Source of the DNA: Candidatus Pelagibacter sp. TMED197
Lineage (GTDB): Bacteria > Pseudomonadota > Alphaproteobacteria > Pelagibacterales > Pelagibacteraceae
Assembly: GCA_002169755.1 (NCBI GenBank)
Contig: NHIU01000019.1
Location: 9,619-18,683, forward strand
Direction: 5' to 3'
DNA: 9,065 bases
Shown one piece after another: positions 1-7,442 of the stretch. The notes below the pieces were generated by a model. It had not been told where the DNA came from. It ran no database searches and saw only the letters and a program-made list of their open reading frames with translations. Position 1 is the first letter of the stretch; the number at the start of each line of letters is the position of its first letter. Made by a program: the position numbers and the translations under genes.

Positions 1-1572
1 ATGTCTTATCTTTCTCTTTTTACGTTTTCAATGTTAGCTCTAGTTGTTTCTGATAATTTCTTACAATTATTTTTTGGTTGGGAAGGAGTTGGTCTTTGTT
101 CTTATTTACTAATTGGATTTTGGTACAAAAAAGAGTCTGCAAATAATGCTGCAATTAAAGCATTTATAGTAAATAGAGTCGGAGATTTTGGTTTAGCAAT
201 TGGAATATTTTTGATATTTTTTTATTTTGGCACAATAAACTTTGATGAAGTTTTCCAGCTAGCACCTGAATTTTTAGAAAAAAAATTTATATTTTTTGGC
301 ATTGAGTCAAGTTTAATTACTTTAATTTGCTTATTTTTGTTCATAGGCGCTATGGGAAAATCAGCTCAATTTTTACTTCATACATGGTTACCAGATGCAA
401 TGGAAGGACCTACACCAGTTTCTGCATTGATACATGCAGCAACTATGGTGACAGCAGGAGTTTTTTTAGTAGTAAGATGCTCCCCTTTGTTCGAATATTC
501 ACAGACTGCTTTAAATTTAGTGGCAATAGTTGGCATGTTAACTGCAATATTTGCTGCATCAGTAGCTTTAGTTCAAAATGATATTAAAAAGATAATCGCC
601 TATTCAACATGTAGCCAATTAGGCTACATGTTCTTTGCAACAGGTATCGGCGCATATCACGTTGCGATGTTTCATCTTTTTACTCATGCTTTTTTTAAGG
701 CTCTATTGTTTCTAGGCTCTGGTTCAGTAATTCATGCTTTTAAAAACGAACAAGATATTAGAAAAATGGGAGGAGTGATGAAAAAACTTCCTTTCACATA
801 TATTTTTATGTTAATTGGCACTTTAGCTTTAACAGGCTTTCCTTTTTTATCAGGATTTTACTCTAAAGATGCTATAATTGAATTTGCTTATCTTAGCAAC
901 TCAATACTAGGCAATTATGCTGTTACTGTTGGAATTTTTACAGCTTTTTTAACATCAATATATTCCTGGAGGTTATTTTTTAAAACTTTTCATGGTCCTT
1001 ATAATAATAAAACTATTTCAATTAATGAGACCCATGAGTCACCAATTGTTATGTTAATTCCCTTATTTCTATTATCAATTGGAGCTATATTAGCAGGATA
1101 TATTTTTAAAGAAACTTTAATTGGTCATCAAAGCAATGATTTTTGGCTTTCGTCAATTTTTTTTCTAAATGAAATAAAACATGACAATATCCCCACATGG
1201 TTTTTACTAACAACTCCTATTATTGTAGTAATATCTATTCCATTATCATTTTATTATTTTATCTCTAACCCAAAAGTTTTAGAAAGCTTTAAGACAACAA
1301 ATGAACCTTTGTATAATTTTTTGTTAAACAAATGGTATATTGATGAATTATACGACTTTATATTTGTTAAACCAGCAAAAAAAATCGGTTTCTTTTTTTG
1401 GAAAAAAGGAGACTTGGGGACAATTGATAGATTTGGTCCTGACGGAATTTCAAAATTAGTGAAAAATATTTCAAATAAAGCCGGAAGATTCCAAACAGGA
1501 TTTATCTATGACTATGCTTTTATAATGTTGATTGGATTATCAATTTTACTAACTTATTTAATTTTAAATTAA
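1..1572 (+). CDS. nuoL: NADH:quinone oxidoreductase (complex I) subunit L, 5'-truncated by the window edge
   Basis: Antiporter-like membrane subunit at the distal end of the complex I arm, which couples NADH oxidation by quinone to proton pumping across the inner membrane. The visible 523 residues begin inside the family. The GWEGVG motif (26-31) has its key Glu at residue 28, equivalent to about Glu144 of E. coli NuoL, so some 115 N-terminal residues lie upstream and the ATG at base 1 is an internal Met, not the start. Conserved ion-path residues are visible: Lys120 in GKSAQ, the HTWLPDAMEGPTPVSALIHA stretch (127-146), Lys233 in FFKALLFLGSGSVIH, and Lys289 in GFYSKD. The protein is hydrophobic throughout. 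The NKWYIDELYDF motif near 443-453 precedes the long lateral helix and a last membrane segment (about 503-522), so the C-terminus is complete. One base separates it from nuoM. The family call is very secure; only the missing 5' end is unknown. Confidence 0.97.
   Translation: MSYLSLFTFSMLALVVSDNFLQLFFGWEGVGLCSYLLIGFWYKKESANNAAIKAFIVNRVGDFGLAIGIFLIFFYFGTINFDEVFQLAPEFLEKKFIFFGIESSLITLICLFLFIGAMGKSAQFLLHTWLPDAMEGPTPVSALIHAATMVTAGVFLVVRCSPLFEYSQTALNLVAIVGMLTAIFAASVALVQNDIKKIIAYSTCSQLGYMFFATGIGAYHVAMFHLFTHAFFKALLFLGSGSVIHAFKNEQDIRKMGGVMKKLPFTYIFMLIGTLALTGFPFLSGFYSKDAIIEFAYLSNSILGNYAVTVGIFTAFLTSIYSWRLFFKTFHGPYNNKTISINETHESPIVMLIPLFLLSIGAILAGYIFKETLIGHQSNDFWLSSIFFLNEIKHDNIPTWFLLTTPIIVVISIPLSFYYFISNPKVLESFKTTNEPLYNFLLNKWYIDELYDFIFVKPAKKIGFFFWKKGDLGTIDRFGPDGISKLVKNISNKAGRFQTGFIYDYAFIMLIGLSILLTYLILN
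606..632. repeat. Perfect 11-bp inverted repeat with 5-base loop, inside nuoL
   Basis: Left arm AACATGTAGCC (606-616) is exactly complementary to right arm GGCTACATGTT (622-632), with AATTA between them; pairing stops at 605/633. In RNA this would form a stable hairpin. It covers the codons of the conserved STCSQLGYMF segment, so it may be a by-product of protein constraint. However, the codons used here (AGC, GGC, TAC, TTC) are the GC-richer synonyms in a strongly AT-biased gene. It lacks a following U-tract and sits mid-gene, so it is not called a terminator. Function unknown. Confidence 0.85.
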
Positions 1573-1573
1573 A

Positions 1574-3073
1574 ATGAACTTTCCTATATTATCTACTTTA
1601 ATCTTTTTACCGTTAGTAAGCTCATTATTTATTTTTTTATCTAAAGGTCAAAAAAATAATTTTGGGGCAATTTATATCTCGCTTTTCGCAAGCATTGCAA
1701 CCTTTATACTTTCTTTGTTTCTTTGGTATTCATTAGATTACACTTCATCAGAATTTCAATTTGTAGAAGAAAAAACTTGGATAAATGATTTTATTAAATT
1801 TAAATTAGGAGTGGATGGAATATCGATTTTGTTCATAGTTCTTACGACTTTTATAACTCCGATTTGTATTATTTCTTGCATAAATAGTGTTAAAGACAGA
1901 GTAAAAGAGTTTTTGATAGCAATCTTGATATTAGAAACATTTATGATTGGTGTTTTTTGTTCATTAGATTTGGTAATTTTTTATTTATTTTTTGAGGCGG
2001 GGTTAATACCAATGTTTTTAATAATAGGAGTTTGGGGGGGTCCAAAAAGAGTTTATTCTGCTTTTAAATTTTTTCTATTTACTTTACTTGGATCTGTTTT
2101 GATGTTGGTTGCTATCATATTAATTTATTGGCTTACAGGCACAACAGACATTACTGAAATTTATGAAATTAAAATTCCAAAAGATTATCAAAATTTACTT
2201 TGGCTGGCCTTTTTTAGTTCATTTGCTGTAAAAACACCTATGTGGCCAGTTCATACTTGGTTGCCAGATGCACATGTAGAAGCTCCAACAGCTGGTTCAG
2301 TAATACTTGCTGCTATACTTTTAAAAATGGCAGGCTATGGTTTTTTAAGATTTTCTATACCAATGTTTCCTGTCGCTACAGAATTTTTTACTCCTTTAAT
2401 TTATTTCCTAAGTATAGTGGCAATTATTTACACTTCCTTAGTTGCATTAATGCAAGATGATATGAAAAAATTAATCGCATATTCATCAGTTGCCCATATG
2501 GGTTATGTTACATTAGGTATTTTTACCCTAACAAAACAAGGAATTGAAGGTAGTATTTTTCAAATGTTAAGCCATGGTCTAATTTCAGCGGCACTTTTTT
2601 TATGTGTTGGAGTTGTGTATGACAGAATGCATTCAAGATTGATAAGTACTTATGGAGGGCTGGTAAGCAATTTACCAAAATATTCGTTCTTGTTTATTAT
2701 ATTTGCTTTAGCAGCTTTAGGTTTACCAGGCACCACAGGGTTTTTAGGTGAATTTTTGGTTTTAGTAGGAAGCTTTCAAAAAAATTATTTAGTGGCAATG
2801 TTGGCAACAGTAGGAGTAGTTCTAGGAGCGGCATATATGTTGTGGCTTACAAAAAGAGTTATTTTTGGAAACATTGTTAATAAAGAAATAAAAAATTTAA
2901 AAGATATCAATAAACTAGAGATTATTATGCTAGCAACATTAGCTTTTCTCATTATATTTTTTGGATTTTATCCCTCTCTGATAATTGAAACATTAAATGT
3001 TTCAGTAGATAATTTGATTAATGATTATGAAAAATCTCTAACAGGAGTAAGTTTAGCTGGCAATGATTTATAA
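1574..3073 (+). CDS. nuoM: NADH:quinone oxidoreductase (complex I) subunit M
   Basis: Second antiporter-like, proton-translocating subunit of complex I, an inner-membrane protein of 499 residues, which is normal for the family (about 500). Residues matching the functional charges of E. coli NuoM are in place: Glu141 in FFEAGLIPMF, Lys220 in AVKTPMWPVHTWLPDAH, Lys251 in LLKMAGYG and Glu393 in GFLGEFLVL. Their spacings (31 residues between the lysines, 142 from Lys251 to Glu393) equal those of the E. coli residues 234, 265 and 407 as I recall them. The sequence is membrane-spanning almost throughout, with short polar loops. The ATG follows the nuoL stop by one base and has no visible Shine-Dalgarno, which suggests translational coupling to nuoL. 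The start MNFPILSTLIFLPL is typical of the family N-terminus. The 3' end overlaps nuoN by 11 bases. A run of seven G lies in the codons for Trp154-Gly156. Confidence 0.98.
   Translation: MNFPILSTLIFLPLVSSLFIFLSKGQKNNFGAIYISLFASIATFILSLFLWYSLDYTSSEFQFVEEKTWINDFIKFKLGVDGISILFIVLTTFITPICIISCINSVKDRVKEFLIAILILETFMIGVFCSLDLVIFYLFFEAGLIPMFLIIGVWGGPKRVYSAFKFFLFTLLGSVLMLVAIILIYWLTGTTDITEIYEIKIPKDYQNLLWLAFFSSFAVKTPMWPVHTWLPDAHVEAPTAGSVILAAILLKMAGYGFLRFSIPMFPVATEFFTPLIYFLSIVAIIYTSLVALMQDDMKKLIAYSSVAHMGYVTLGIFTLTKQGIEGSIFQMLSHGLISAALFLCVGVVYDRMHSRLISTYGGLVSNLPKYSFLFIIFALAALGLPGTTGFLGEFLVLVGSFQKNYLVAMLATVGVVLGAAYMLWLTKRVIFGNIVNKEIKNLKDINKLEIIMLATLAFLIIFFGFYPSLIIETLNVSVDNLINDYEKSLTGVSLAGNDL
2034..2040 (+). 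repeat. G7 homopolymer inside nuoM
   Basis: Seven consecutive G residues span the codons of Trp154-Gly155-Gly156 in the conserved VWGGP loop of NuoM. Such a run stands out in a very AT-rich sequence. The reading frame is intact. The amino acids are conserved, so protein constraint may explain most of it (TGG is forced), although GGG for the first Gly is a choice. Confidence 0.9.
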
Positions 3074-4478
3074 CTTAAATGTACTACTACCTGAAGTTTT
3101 TTTGACTATGTCAATTTTTAGTATTCTAATGATAGGAGTGTTCACAAATAAAAGTTTTAATTTAATCTTTAATTTGACCTCATTAATAATTTTGATAACT
3201 ATTTTAATTATATTAAATTCCTTCGGTACCAGTGAAAAAATTTTTTTAGAAAGTTTTTCTAAAGATGCTTTTTCTAATTTTTTTAAAATTTTATTACTTG
3301 TTTCAAGTTTATTTGTTTTAAATTCTTCAAAAAATTTTATAGTCGATCATAAAATAGATAAGTTTGAGTATCCAATTATTGTTCTAATTTCAATATTAGG
3401 AATGTTTTTTATGGTTAGTGCTAATGACCTAATTTTATTTTATTTAGGCTTAGAATTACAATCGCTAGCACTATATATTTTAGCTTCTATTGATAGAGAT
3501 AACTTACGATCCTCGGAGTCTGGAATAAAATATTTTATTTTAAGTGCTTTATCATCAGGACTTTTGTTATACGGCTGTTCCTTAATGTATGGTTTTACTG
3601 GATCAACAAATTTCGAATTTATAGGCAATGAGCTTAGTAAAGAAAATACAGGCGCAGTATTTGCAATGGTATTTATTTTGGTTGGTTTAGCTTTTAAGGT
3701 TTCAGCAGTTCCTTTTCATATGTGGACACCAGATGTTTACGAAGGGGCACCAACATCAATAACGAGTTTTTTTGCTGTAGTTCCAAAAGTAGCTGGCTTA
3801 GCCATACTAATTAAATTTATGCAAATACCTTTTGCAAATATTTTATTTGAATGGCAAACGATAATGATTTTTATTTCTATTTCCTCTATGATTTTAGGAG
3901 CTATAGCAGCGATTATTCAAAAAAACATCAAAAGACTTTTAGCATATAGTTCTATCGGTCATATTGGTTACGCTTTAGCAGGAGTAGCCACGGGATCTAT
4001 TTCTGGTTATGAAAGTGCGATTGTCTATATCACAATATATGTTGTTATGAACATTGGTGCTTTCTCTTGCTTATATTTGATGAAAAAAGAAAATGAGTAC
4101 AAAGAGAATATTTCAGATTTGTCAGGTATTTCAAAAAAACATCCGGCTTTATCAATATCTTTTTTGATTATTTTATTTTCGCTAGCTGGCATCCCTCCAT
4201 TAGGAGGATTTTTCGCAAAATTTTATATTTTTTCTTCTGTTTTAGAACAAAAGATGTATACCTTAGCAATTATAGGATTACTTACGACCGTCATATCTGC
4301 ATTTTATTATTTAAGAATAATTAAGACAATTTATTTTGATGATAGCATCATTACATTTGATAAAACTAAGAATAAGGTTGCTCAAATTTCAATAACTTTA
4401 AGTTGTTTTATTTTAATTACATTTTTTTTATATCCATCATTTCTAAATAAAATTGTGAATTCACTGTTTATTAATTAA
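3063..4478 (+). CDS. nuoN: NADH:quinone oxidoreductase (complex I) subunit N
   Basis: Third antiporter-like proton-pumping subunit of complex I, 471 inner-membrane residues, within the family range. Equivalents of the key E. coli NuoN charges are visible: Glu131 in LGLELQSLALY, Lys212 in AFKVSAVPFHMWTPDVYEGAPT (211-231), Lys242 in VVPKVAGLAIL and Lys386 in GGFFAKFYIF. The ATG lies 11 bases inside the end of nuoM. An in-frame TAG at 3054-3056 limits any upstream extension. AGGAG at 3043-3047 is 15 bases before the ATG, too far to be a good Shine-Dalgarno for it; an in-frame CTG at 3057 would be better spaced, but the family N-terminus fits MIYNLNVLLPEVFL from the ATG. The stop codon shares one base with the birA start (TAATG). 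This is the last complex I gene here, after which the operon turns to cofactor and RNA genes. Confidence 0.98.
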   Translation: MIYNLNVLLPEVFLTMSIFSILMIGVFTNKSFNLIFNLTSLIILITILIILNSFGTSEKIFLESFSKDAFSNFFKILLLVSSLFVLNSSKNFIVDHKIDKFEYPIIVLISILGMFFMVSANDLILFYLGLELQSLALYILASIDRDNLRSSESGIKYFILSALSSGLLLYGCSLMYGFTGSTNFEFIGNELSKENTGAVFAMVFILVGLAFKVSAVPFHMWTPDVYEGAPTSITSFFAVVPKVAGLAILIKFMQIPFANILFEWQTIMIFISISSMILGAIAAIIQKNIKRLLAYSSIGHIGYALAGVATGSISGYESAIVYITIYVVMNIGAFSCLYLMKKENEYKENISDLSGISKKHPALSISFLIILFSLAGIPPLGGFFAKFYIFSSVLEQKMYTLAIIGLLTTVISAFYYLRIIKTIYFDDSIITFDKTKNKVAQISITLSCFILITFFLYPSFLNKIVNSLFIN

Positions 4479-5041
4479 TGAGATTTAAAGTTATAAAATT
4501 TAATAGTGTCAAAAGCACTAATGATGTAGCACTTCGATTAATTAAAAAAGGCATGATAAACCCAACAATTATTTCATCTAATATTCAAACAAAAGGCAGA
4601 GGAACAAGAGGAAAAAAATGGATATCCACAAAGGGCAACTTATTTGTAACTGTTTTTTTTAAATTTGATCCAAAAAAGATCAAATTTCAAGAATATGCAA
4701 TTTTAAATGCTTATATAATCAGAAAAATTATATCAAAATTCATCTCAAAAAAGATAAACATTAAATGGCCTAACGACATAATTATAGAAAAAAAAAAAGT
4801 TTGTGGTATTTTGCAAGAGGTAATCAGTTATAAAGAAAAACAGTTTTTAATAGTTGGGTTGGGTATAAATATTGAATCTTCACCTAACTTACATAATTTA
4901 AAAACAACTTTTCTAAAAAAATATACTAAAAAAAAACTAGATAAATACAAAATTTTAAAAGATATTAAAACAACCTATGAAAAACTTTTTGAGGACAAAA
5001 ACAGATATCTGTTCTTACAACTAAAGAAAAAAATTAAATGA
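4478..5041 (+). CDS. birA: Biotin--[acetyl-CoA-carboxylase] ligase, minimal catalytic form
   Basis: Cytoplasmic biotin protein ligase: makes biotinyl-5'-AMP from biotin and ATP, then transfers biotin to the carrier-protein lysine of biotin-dependent carboxylases. The 187 residues hold the catalytic signatures in order: ST-N near 13-15, the biotinyl-AMP loop GRGTRGKKW (40-48) preceded by Gln37, KWPND (96-100) with the likely catalytic Lys96, CGIL (109-112) and GLGIN (127-131). There is no N-terminal helix-turn-helix domain, so it cannot act as a biotin-operon repressor in the E. coli manner. The usual C-terminal SH3-like domain (E. coli BirA is about 320 residues) is absent or reduced to a short Lys-rich tail. 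About one residue in five is Lys (40 by hand count). The start ATG overlaps the nuoN stop by one base, with no Shine-Dalgarno; the end overlaps coaX by four bases (ATGA). Confidence 0.93.
   Translation: MRFKVIKFNSVKSTNDVALRLIKKGMINPTIISSNIQTKGRGTRGKKWISTKGNLFVTVFFKFDPKKIKFQEYAILNAYIIRKIISKFISKKINIKWPNDIIIEKKKVCGILQEVISYKEKQFLIVGLGINIESSPNLHNLKTTFLKKYTKKKLDKYKILKDIKTTYEKLFEDKNRYLFLQLKKKIK
4788..4798 (+). repeat. A11 homopolymer inside birA
   Basis: Eleven consecutive A residues encode the end of Glu104 and all of Lys105-107, between the KWPND and CGIL motifs of the biotin ligase. It is the longest homopolymer I found in the window. Shorter A9 runs occur at 4928-4936 (birA), 5263-5271 (coaX) and 6112-6120 (rnj). 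Such tracts are prone to polymerase slippage and to sequencing indels; the frame here is intact. Confidence 0.9.
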
Positions 5042-5784
5042 AATATTTAGTTGGAGATATAGGTAATACTTTTACAAAAATATCTATTGTAAATAAAAAT
5101 TTTAAAATTTATAAGTCATTTAACTTTAGTACAAAAAAAATACTTCAAAATAAAAGAAAATCTTTTTTTTTAATTAGCGTTATTAACAATAAATTAGATA
5201 AAAATGTTTTATTTTCAAGTGTTGTTCCGGAGGCTTTTAAAATTATAAAAAAATTTTTGATGAAAAAAAAATTTAAAGTTTTTGAAATTAAAGATTTGAA
5301 AATTAAAAAGATTTTAAAAATAAGAATAAAAAATTATAAACAATTAGGATCCGATAGAATATCTAATGCAATAGGATCACTAAAGTATAATAATAGTATT
5401 ATAATTGATTTTGGTACAGCAACTACATTTGATATTATTAAAAATAAAGTATATGAAGGAGGCGTTATTTCACCAGGTATAAATTTATCAATTTTAAACT
5501 TAAGTAAATCTACAGCATTATTACCTATTTTAAATTTAAAAAAAGCGCAAAAAAATTATGGTAAAAACACACAAGAAGCTTTAAATGCTGGGTTTATATG
5601 GGGTTATGAAGGTTTAATAAACAATATAATTAAAAAGATATCTTCAAAGTCAAAAATAAAATATAAAATAATTTTAACTGGTGGACATGCCAAACTATTT
5701 AAAAATCATATCCACTACAAAACAATAATTGACCAAAATATCACAATTAAAGGTGTTGCAAAGGTGTTTGAAAAATTAATATGA
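5038..5784 (+). CDS. coaX: Type III pantothenate kinase
   Basis: Cytoplasmic enzyme that phosphorylates pantothenate to 4'-phosphopantothenate with ATP, the first step of coenzyme A synthesis. The CoaX type belongs to the ASKHA fold, is unrelated to CoaA, and is known to need a monovalent cation. Visible motifs: the phosphate-binding DIGNTFTK (7-14), SSVVPEA (60-66), QLGSDRISNAIG (102-113) with Asp106 as the likely catalytic base and Arg107 for pantothenate, IIDFGTATTFD (122-132) with Asp124 and the Thr pair, GGVISPG (141-147), GYEGLIN (189-195) and LTGGHA (213-218). Length 248 is slightly below the usual 255-260. It is very rich in Lys, Ile and Asn, like birA. The ATG overlaps the birA stop by four bases and the stop overlaps rnj by four bases, so translation is probably coupled on both sides. 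The functional call is secure on motifs alone. Confidence 0.95.
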   Translation: MKYLVGDIGNTFTKISIVNKNFKIYKSFNFSTKKILQNKRKSFFLISVINNKLDKNVLFSSVVPEAFKIIKKFLMKKKFKVFEIKDLKIKKILKIRIKNYKQLGSDRISNAIGSLKYNNSIIIDFGTATTFDIIKNKVYEGGVISPGINLSILNLSKSTALLPILNLKKAQKNYGKNTQEALNAGFIWGYEGLINNIIKKISSKSKIKYKIILTGGHAKLFKNHIHYKTIIDQNITIKGVAKVFEKLI

Positions 5785-7442
5785 AAAAAGAAGAATTAAC
5801 TTTTTGTCCATTAGGGGGTTCAGGTGAAATAGGCATGAATATGAATCTTTATGCTTATGGTGCGCAAGAAAATCAAAAATGGATCATTGTTGATATGGGT
5901 GTTGCTTTTGCTGACGACTCAATACCAGGAGTTGATTTAATTTTCCCAGATCCTGGTTTTATAATTGATAAAAAGGAGGATCTATTAGGAATTGTTTTAA
6001 CACATGCACACGAAGATCATATTGGTTCAATTTCTCACATATGGCCAAGTTTAAAATGTAAAATTTATGCAACTCCTTTTACAGCAGTTTTAATTCAAGA
6101 GAAATTTAAAGAAAAAAAAATAGATATTTCGAATTATCTCAATATAGTTCCTCTAAATACAAAAATAAAATTAGGTGAATTTGAAATCGACTTTGTTACT
6201 CTTACTCATTCTATACTGGAACCAAATGGATTGAGCATTACCACTCCACTTGGAACAGTTTTACACACAGGAGACTGGAAAATAGATCCAAATCCTTTAA
6301 TTGGAGGAAATATTGATGAAAAAAAATTAAAAAAAATTGGAGAAAAGGGCGTTTCTATTATGATCTGCGACTCTACAAATGTTTTTAATCCTGGTCGCGC
6401 TGGTTCAGAGTCTGAAGTGAGAGAAAGTTTGTTAAAAATAATGGAAAGTAAATCAAAAAGAATTTTGGTTACATCATTTGCTTCTAACGTCGCCAGAATG
6501 GAGTCTATTTTCTATTGTGCTAAAAAAACAGAAAGATCAATATGTTTAGTTGGTCGCTCGATGCAAAGAATTTACAAAGCAGCAAAAAAGTGTGGTTATC
6601 TAGGAAACTTAATTGAACCTATAGAGCCTAAAAATGCAAAAAAAATATCAAAAAATAAAATAATTTACTTAGCTACAGGAAGCCAAGGTGAACCAATGGG
6701 AGCTATGAATAGAATTATAAATGGTATACACCCTGAGGTATATATAGAAGATGGAGATTGTGTAATTTTTTCTTCAAAAATTATTCCTGGAAATGAAAAA
6801 AAACTCTATCAGCTACAAAATTTAATAGTAAAAAATAATATTGAATTAATTACAGAAGAAAATGCGTTTGTTCATGTTTCGGGTCATCCTAATAGAGACG
6901 ACCTTAAAGATATGTATAAATGGGTTAAACCAAAATGTATAATTCCTGTTCATGGGGAACATAGACACATGAAAGAACATGTAGCTTTTGCAAAAGAGTT
7001 ACAAATTCCGAACACTCTCCTCATAGAAAATGGAGATATTATTAAGCTTCTTCCAGGCAACGAGCCAAAGATAATTGATAAAGCCCCCATAGGAAAACTA
7101 TATTTAGATGGTAGCGTAGGCGTAGATGCTGATTCACAATCAATTAAAGAAAGAAAAAATCTATCTGTAAACGGTTATTTAGAAATTACTTTAATTGTTT
7201 CAAACAATGGAAAAATAAAAAAACCTGTAATTTCATTTAAAGGAATACCAGAAGGAAATGATACTGAAACTTTTATATTCGATGTGGAAGACGAAATATT
7301 AAATATTTGTAGGACTTTTTCTCTACAAAGTAAAAATCAAGAAAAAAACTTGATAGAGACCATAAAACAAAACTGTAGAAAAATAATTAGAGAAAGAACT
7401 GGAAAGAAACCTTTTACAAATATAAACATAGCTAGAATCTAA
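5781..7442 (+). CDS. rnj: Ribonuclease J (metallo-beta-lactamase / beta-CASP RNase)
   Basis: Cytoplasmic RNase with 5'-3' exonucleolytic and endonucleolytic activity in mRNA decay and rRNA maturation. The 553 residues match the family (B. subtilis RNase J1 is 555). The N-terminus, LGGSGEIGMN (11-20), is diagnostic. The dinuclear Zn site is complete: HAHEDH at 75-80 (His75, His77, Asp79, His80), His143, Asp165 in HTGD, and His391 in PVHGEH, each one position after the B. subtilis residues as I recall them. The beta-CASP domain spans about 200-370 and ends in VHVSGHPNRDDL (364-375), where His365 and His369 bind the RNA phosphate. The C-terminal domain follows from about 460 (NLSVNGYLEITLIV). 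The start ATG overlaps coaX by four bases and puts the protein directly at the family N-terminus. The stop shares one base with the next gene. RNase J is known in other alphaproteobacteria; nothing here shows whether RNase E is also present. Confidence 0.97.
   Translation: MKKEELTFCPLGGSGEIGMNMNLYAYGAQENQKWIIVDMGVAFADDSIPGVDLIFPDPGFIIDKKEDLLGIVLTHAHEDHIGSISHIWPSLKCKIYATPFTAVLIQEKFKEKKIDISNYLNIVPLNTKIKLGEFEIDFVTLTHSILEPNGLSITTPLGTVLHTGDWKIDPNPLIGGNIDEKKLKKIGEKGVSIMICDSTNVFNPGRAGSESEVRESLLKIMESKSKRILVTSFASNVARMESIFYCAKKTERSICLVGRSMQRIYKAAKKCGYLGNLIEPIEPKNAKKISKNKIIYLATGSQGEPMGAMNRIINGIHPEVYIEDGDCVIFSSKIIPGNEKKLYQLQNLIVKNNIELITEENAFVHVSGHPNRDDLKDMYKWVKPKCIIPVHGEHRHMKEHVAFAKELQIPNTLLIENGDIIKLLPGNEPKIIDKAPIGKLYLDGSVGVDADSQSIKERKNLSVNGYLEITLIVSNNGKIKKPVISFKGIPEGNDTETFIFDVEDEILNICRTFSLQSKNQEKNLIETIKQNCRKIIRERTGKKPFTNINIARI

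Noticed and set aside
1..3. ATG at base 1 as the true nuoL start
   Set aside because: It precedes the conserved GWEGVG motif by only 25 residues, whereas the family has about 115 more N-terminal residues; it is an internal Met at the window edge.
327..581. Open frame of 84 codons on the + strand inside nuoL
   Set aside because: Lies wholly inside the conserved core of nuoL in another frame; Cys/Ser-rich translation with no family resemblance.
606..632. The nuoL hairpin as a Rho-independent terminator
   Set aside because: Mid-gene position, no following run of T, and the intact downstream genes clearly depend on read-through.
2242..2460. Open frame of 72 codons on the + strand inside nuoM
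   Set aside because: Out-of-frame shadow over the conserved HTWLPDAH region of nuoM, with no recognisable motif.
3440..3628. Open frame of 62 codons on the - strand inside nuoN
   Set aside because: Antisense to a conserved nuoN segment; no start signal or family features, as expected by chance.
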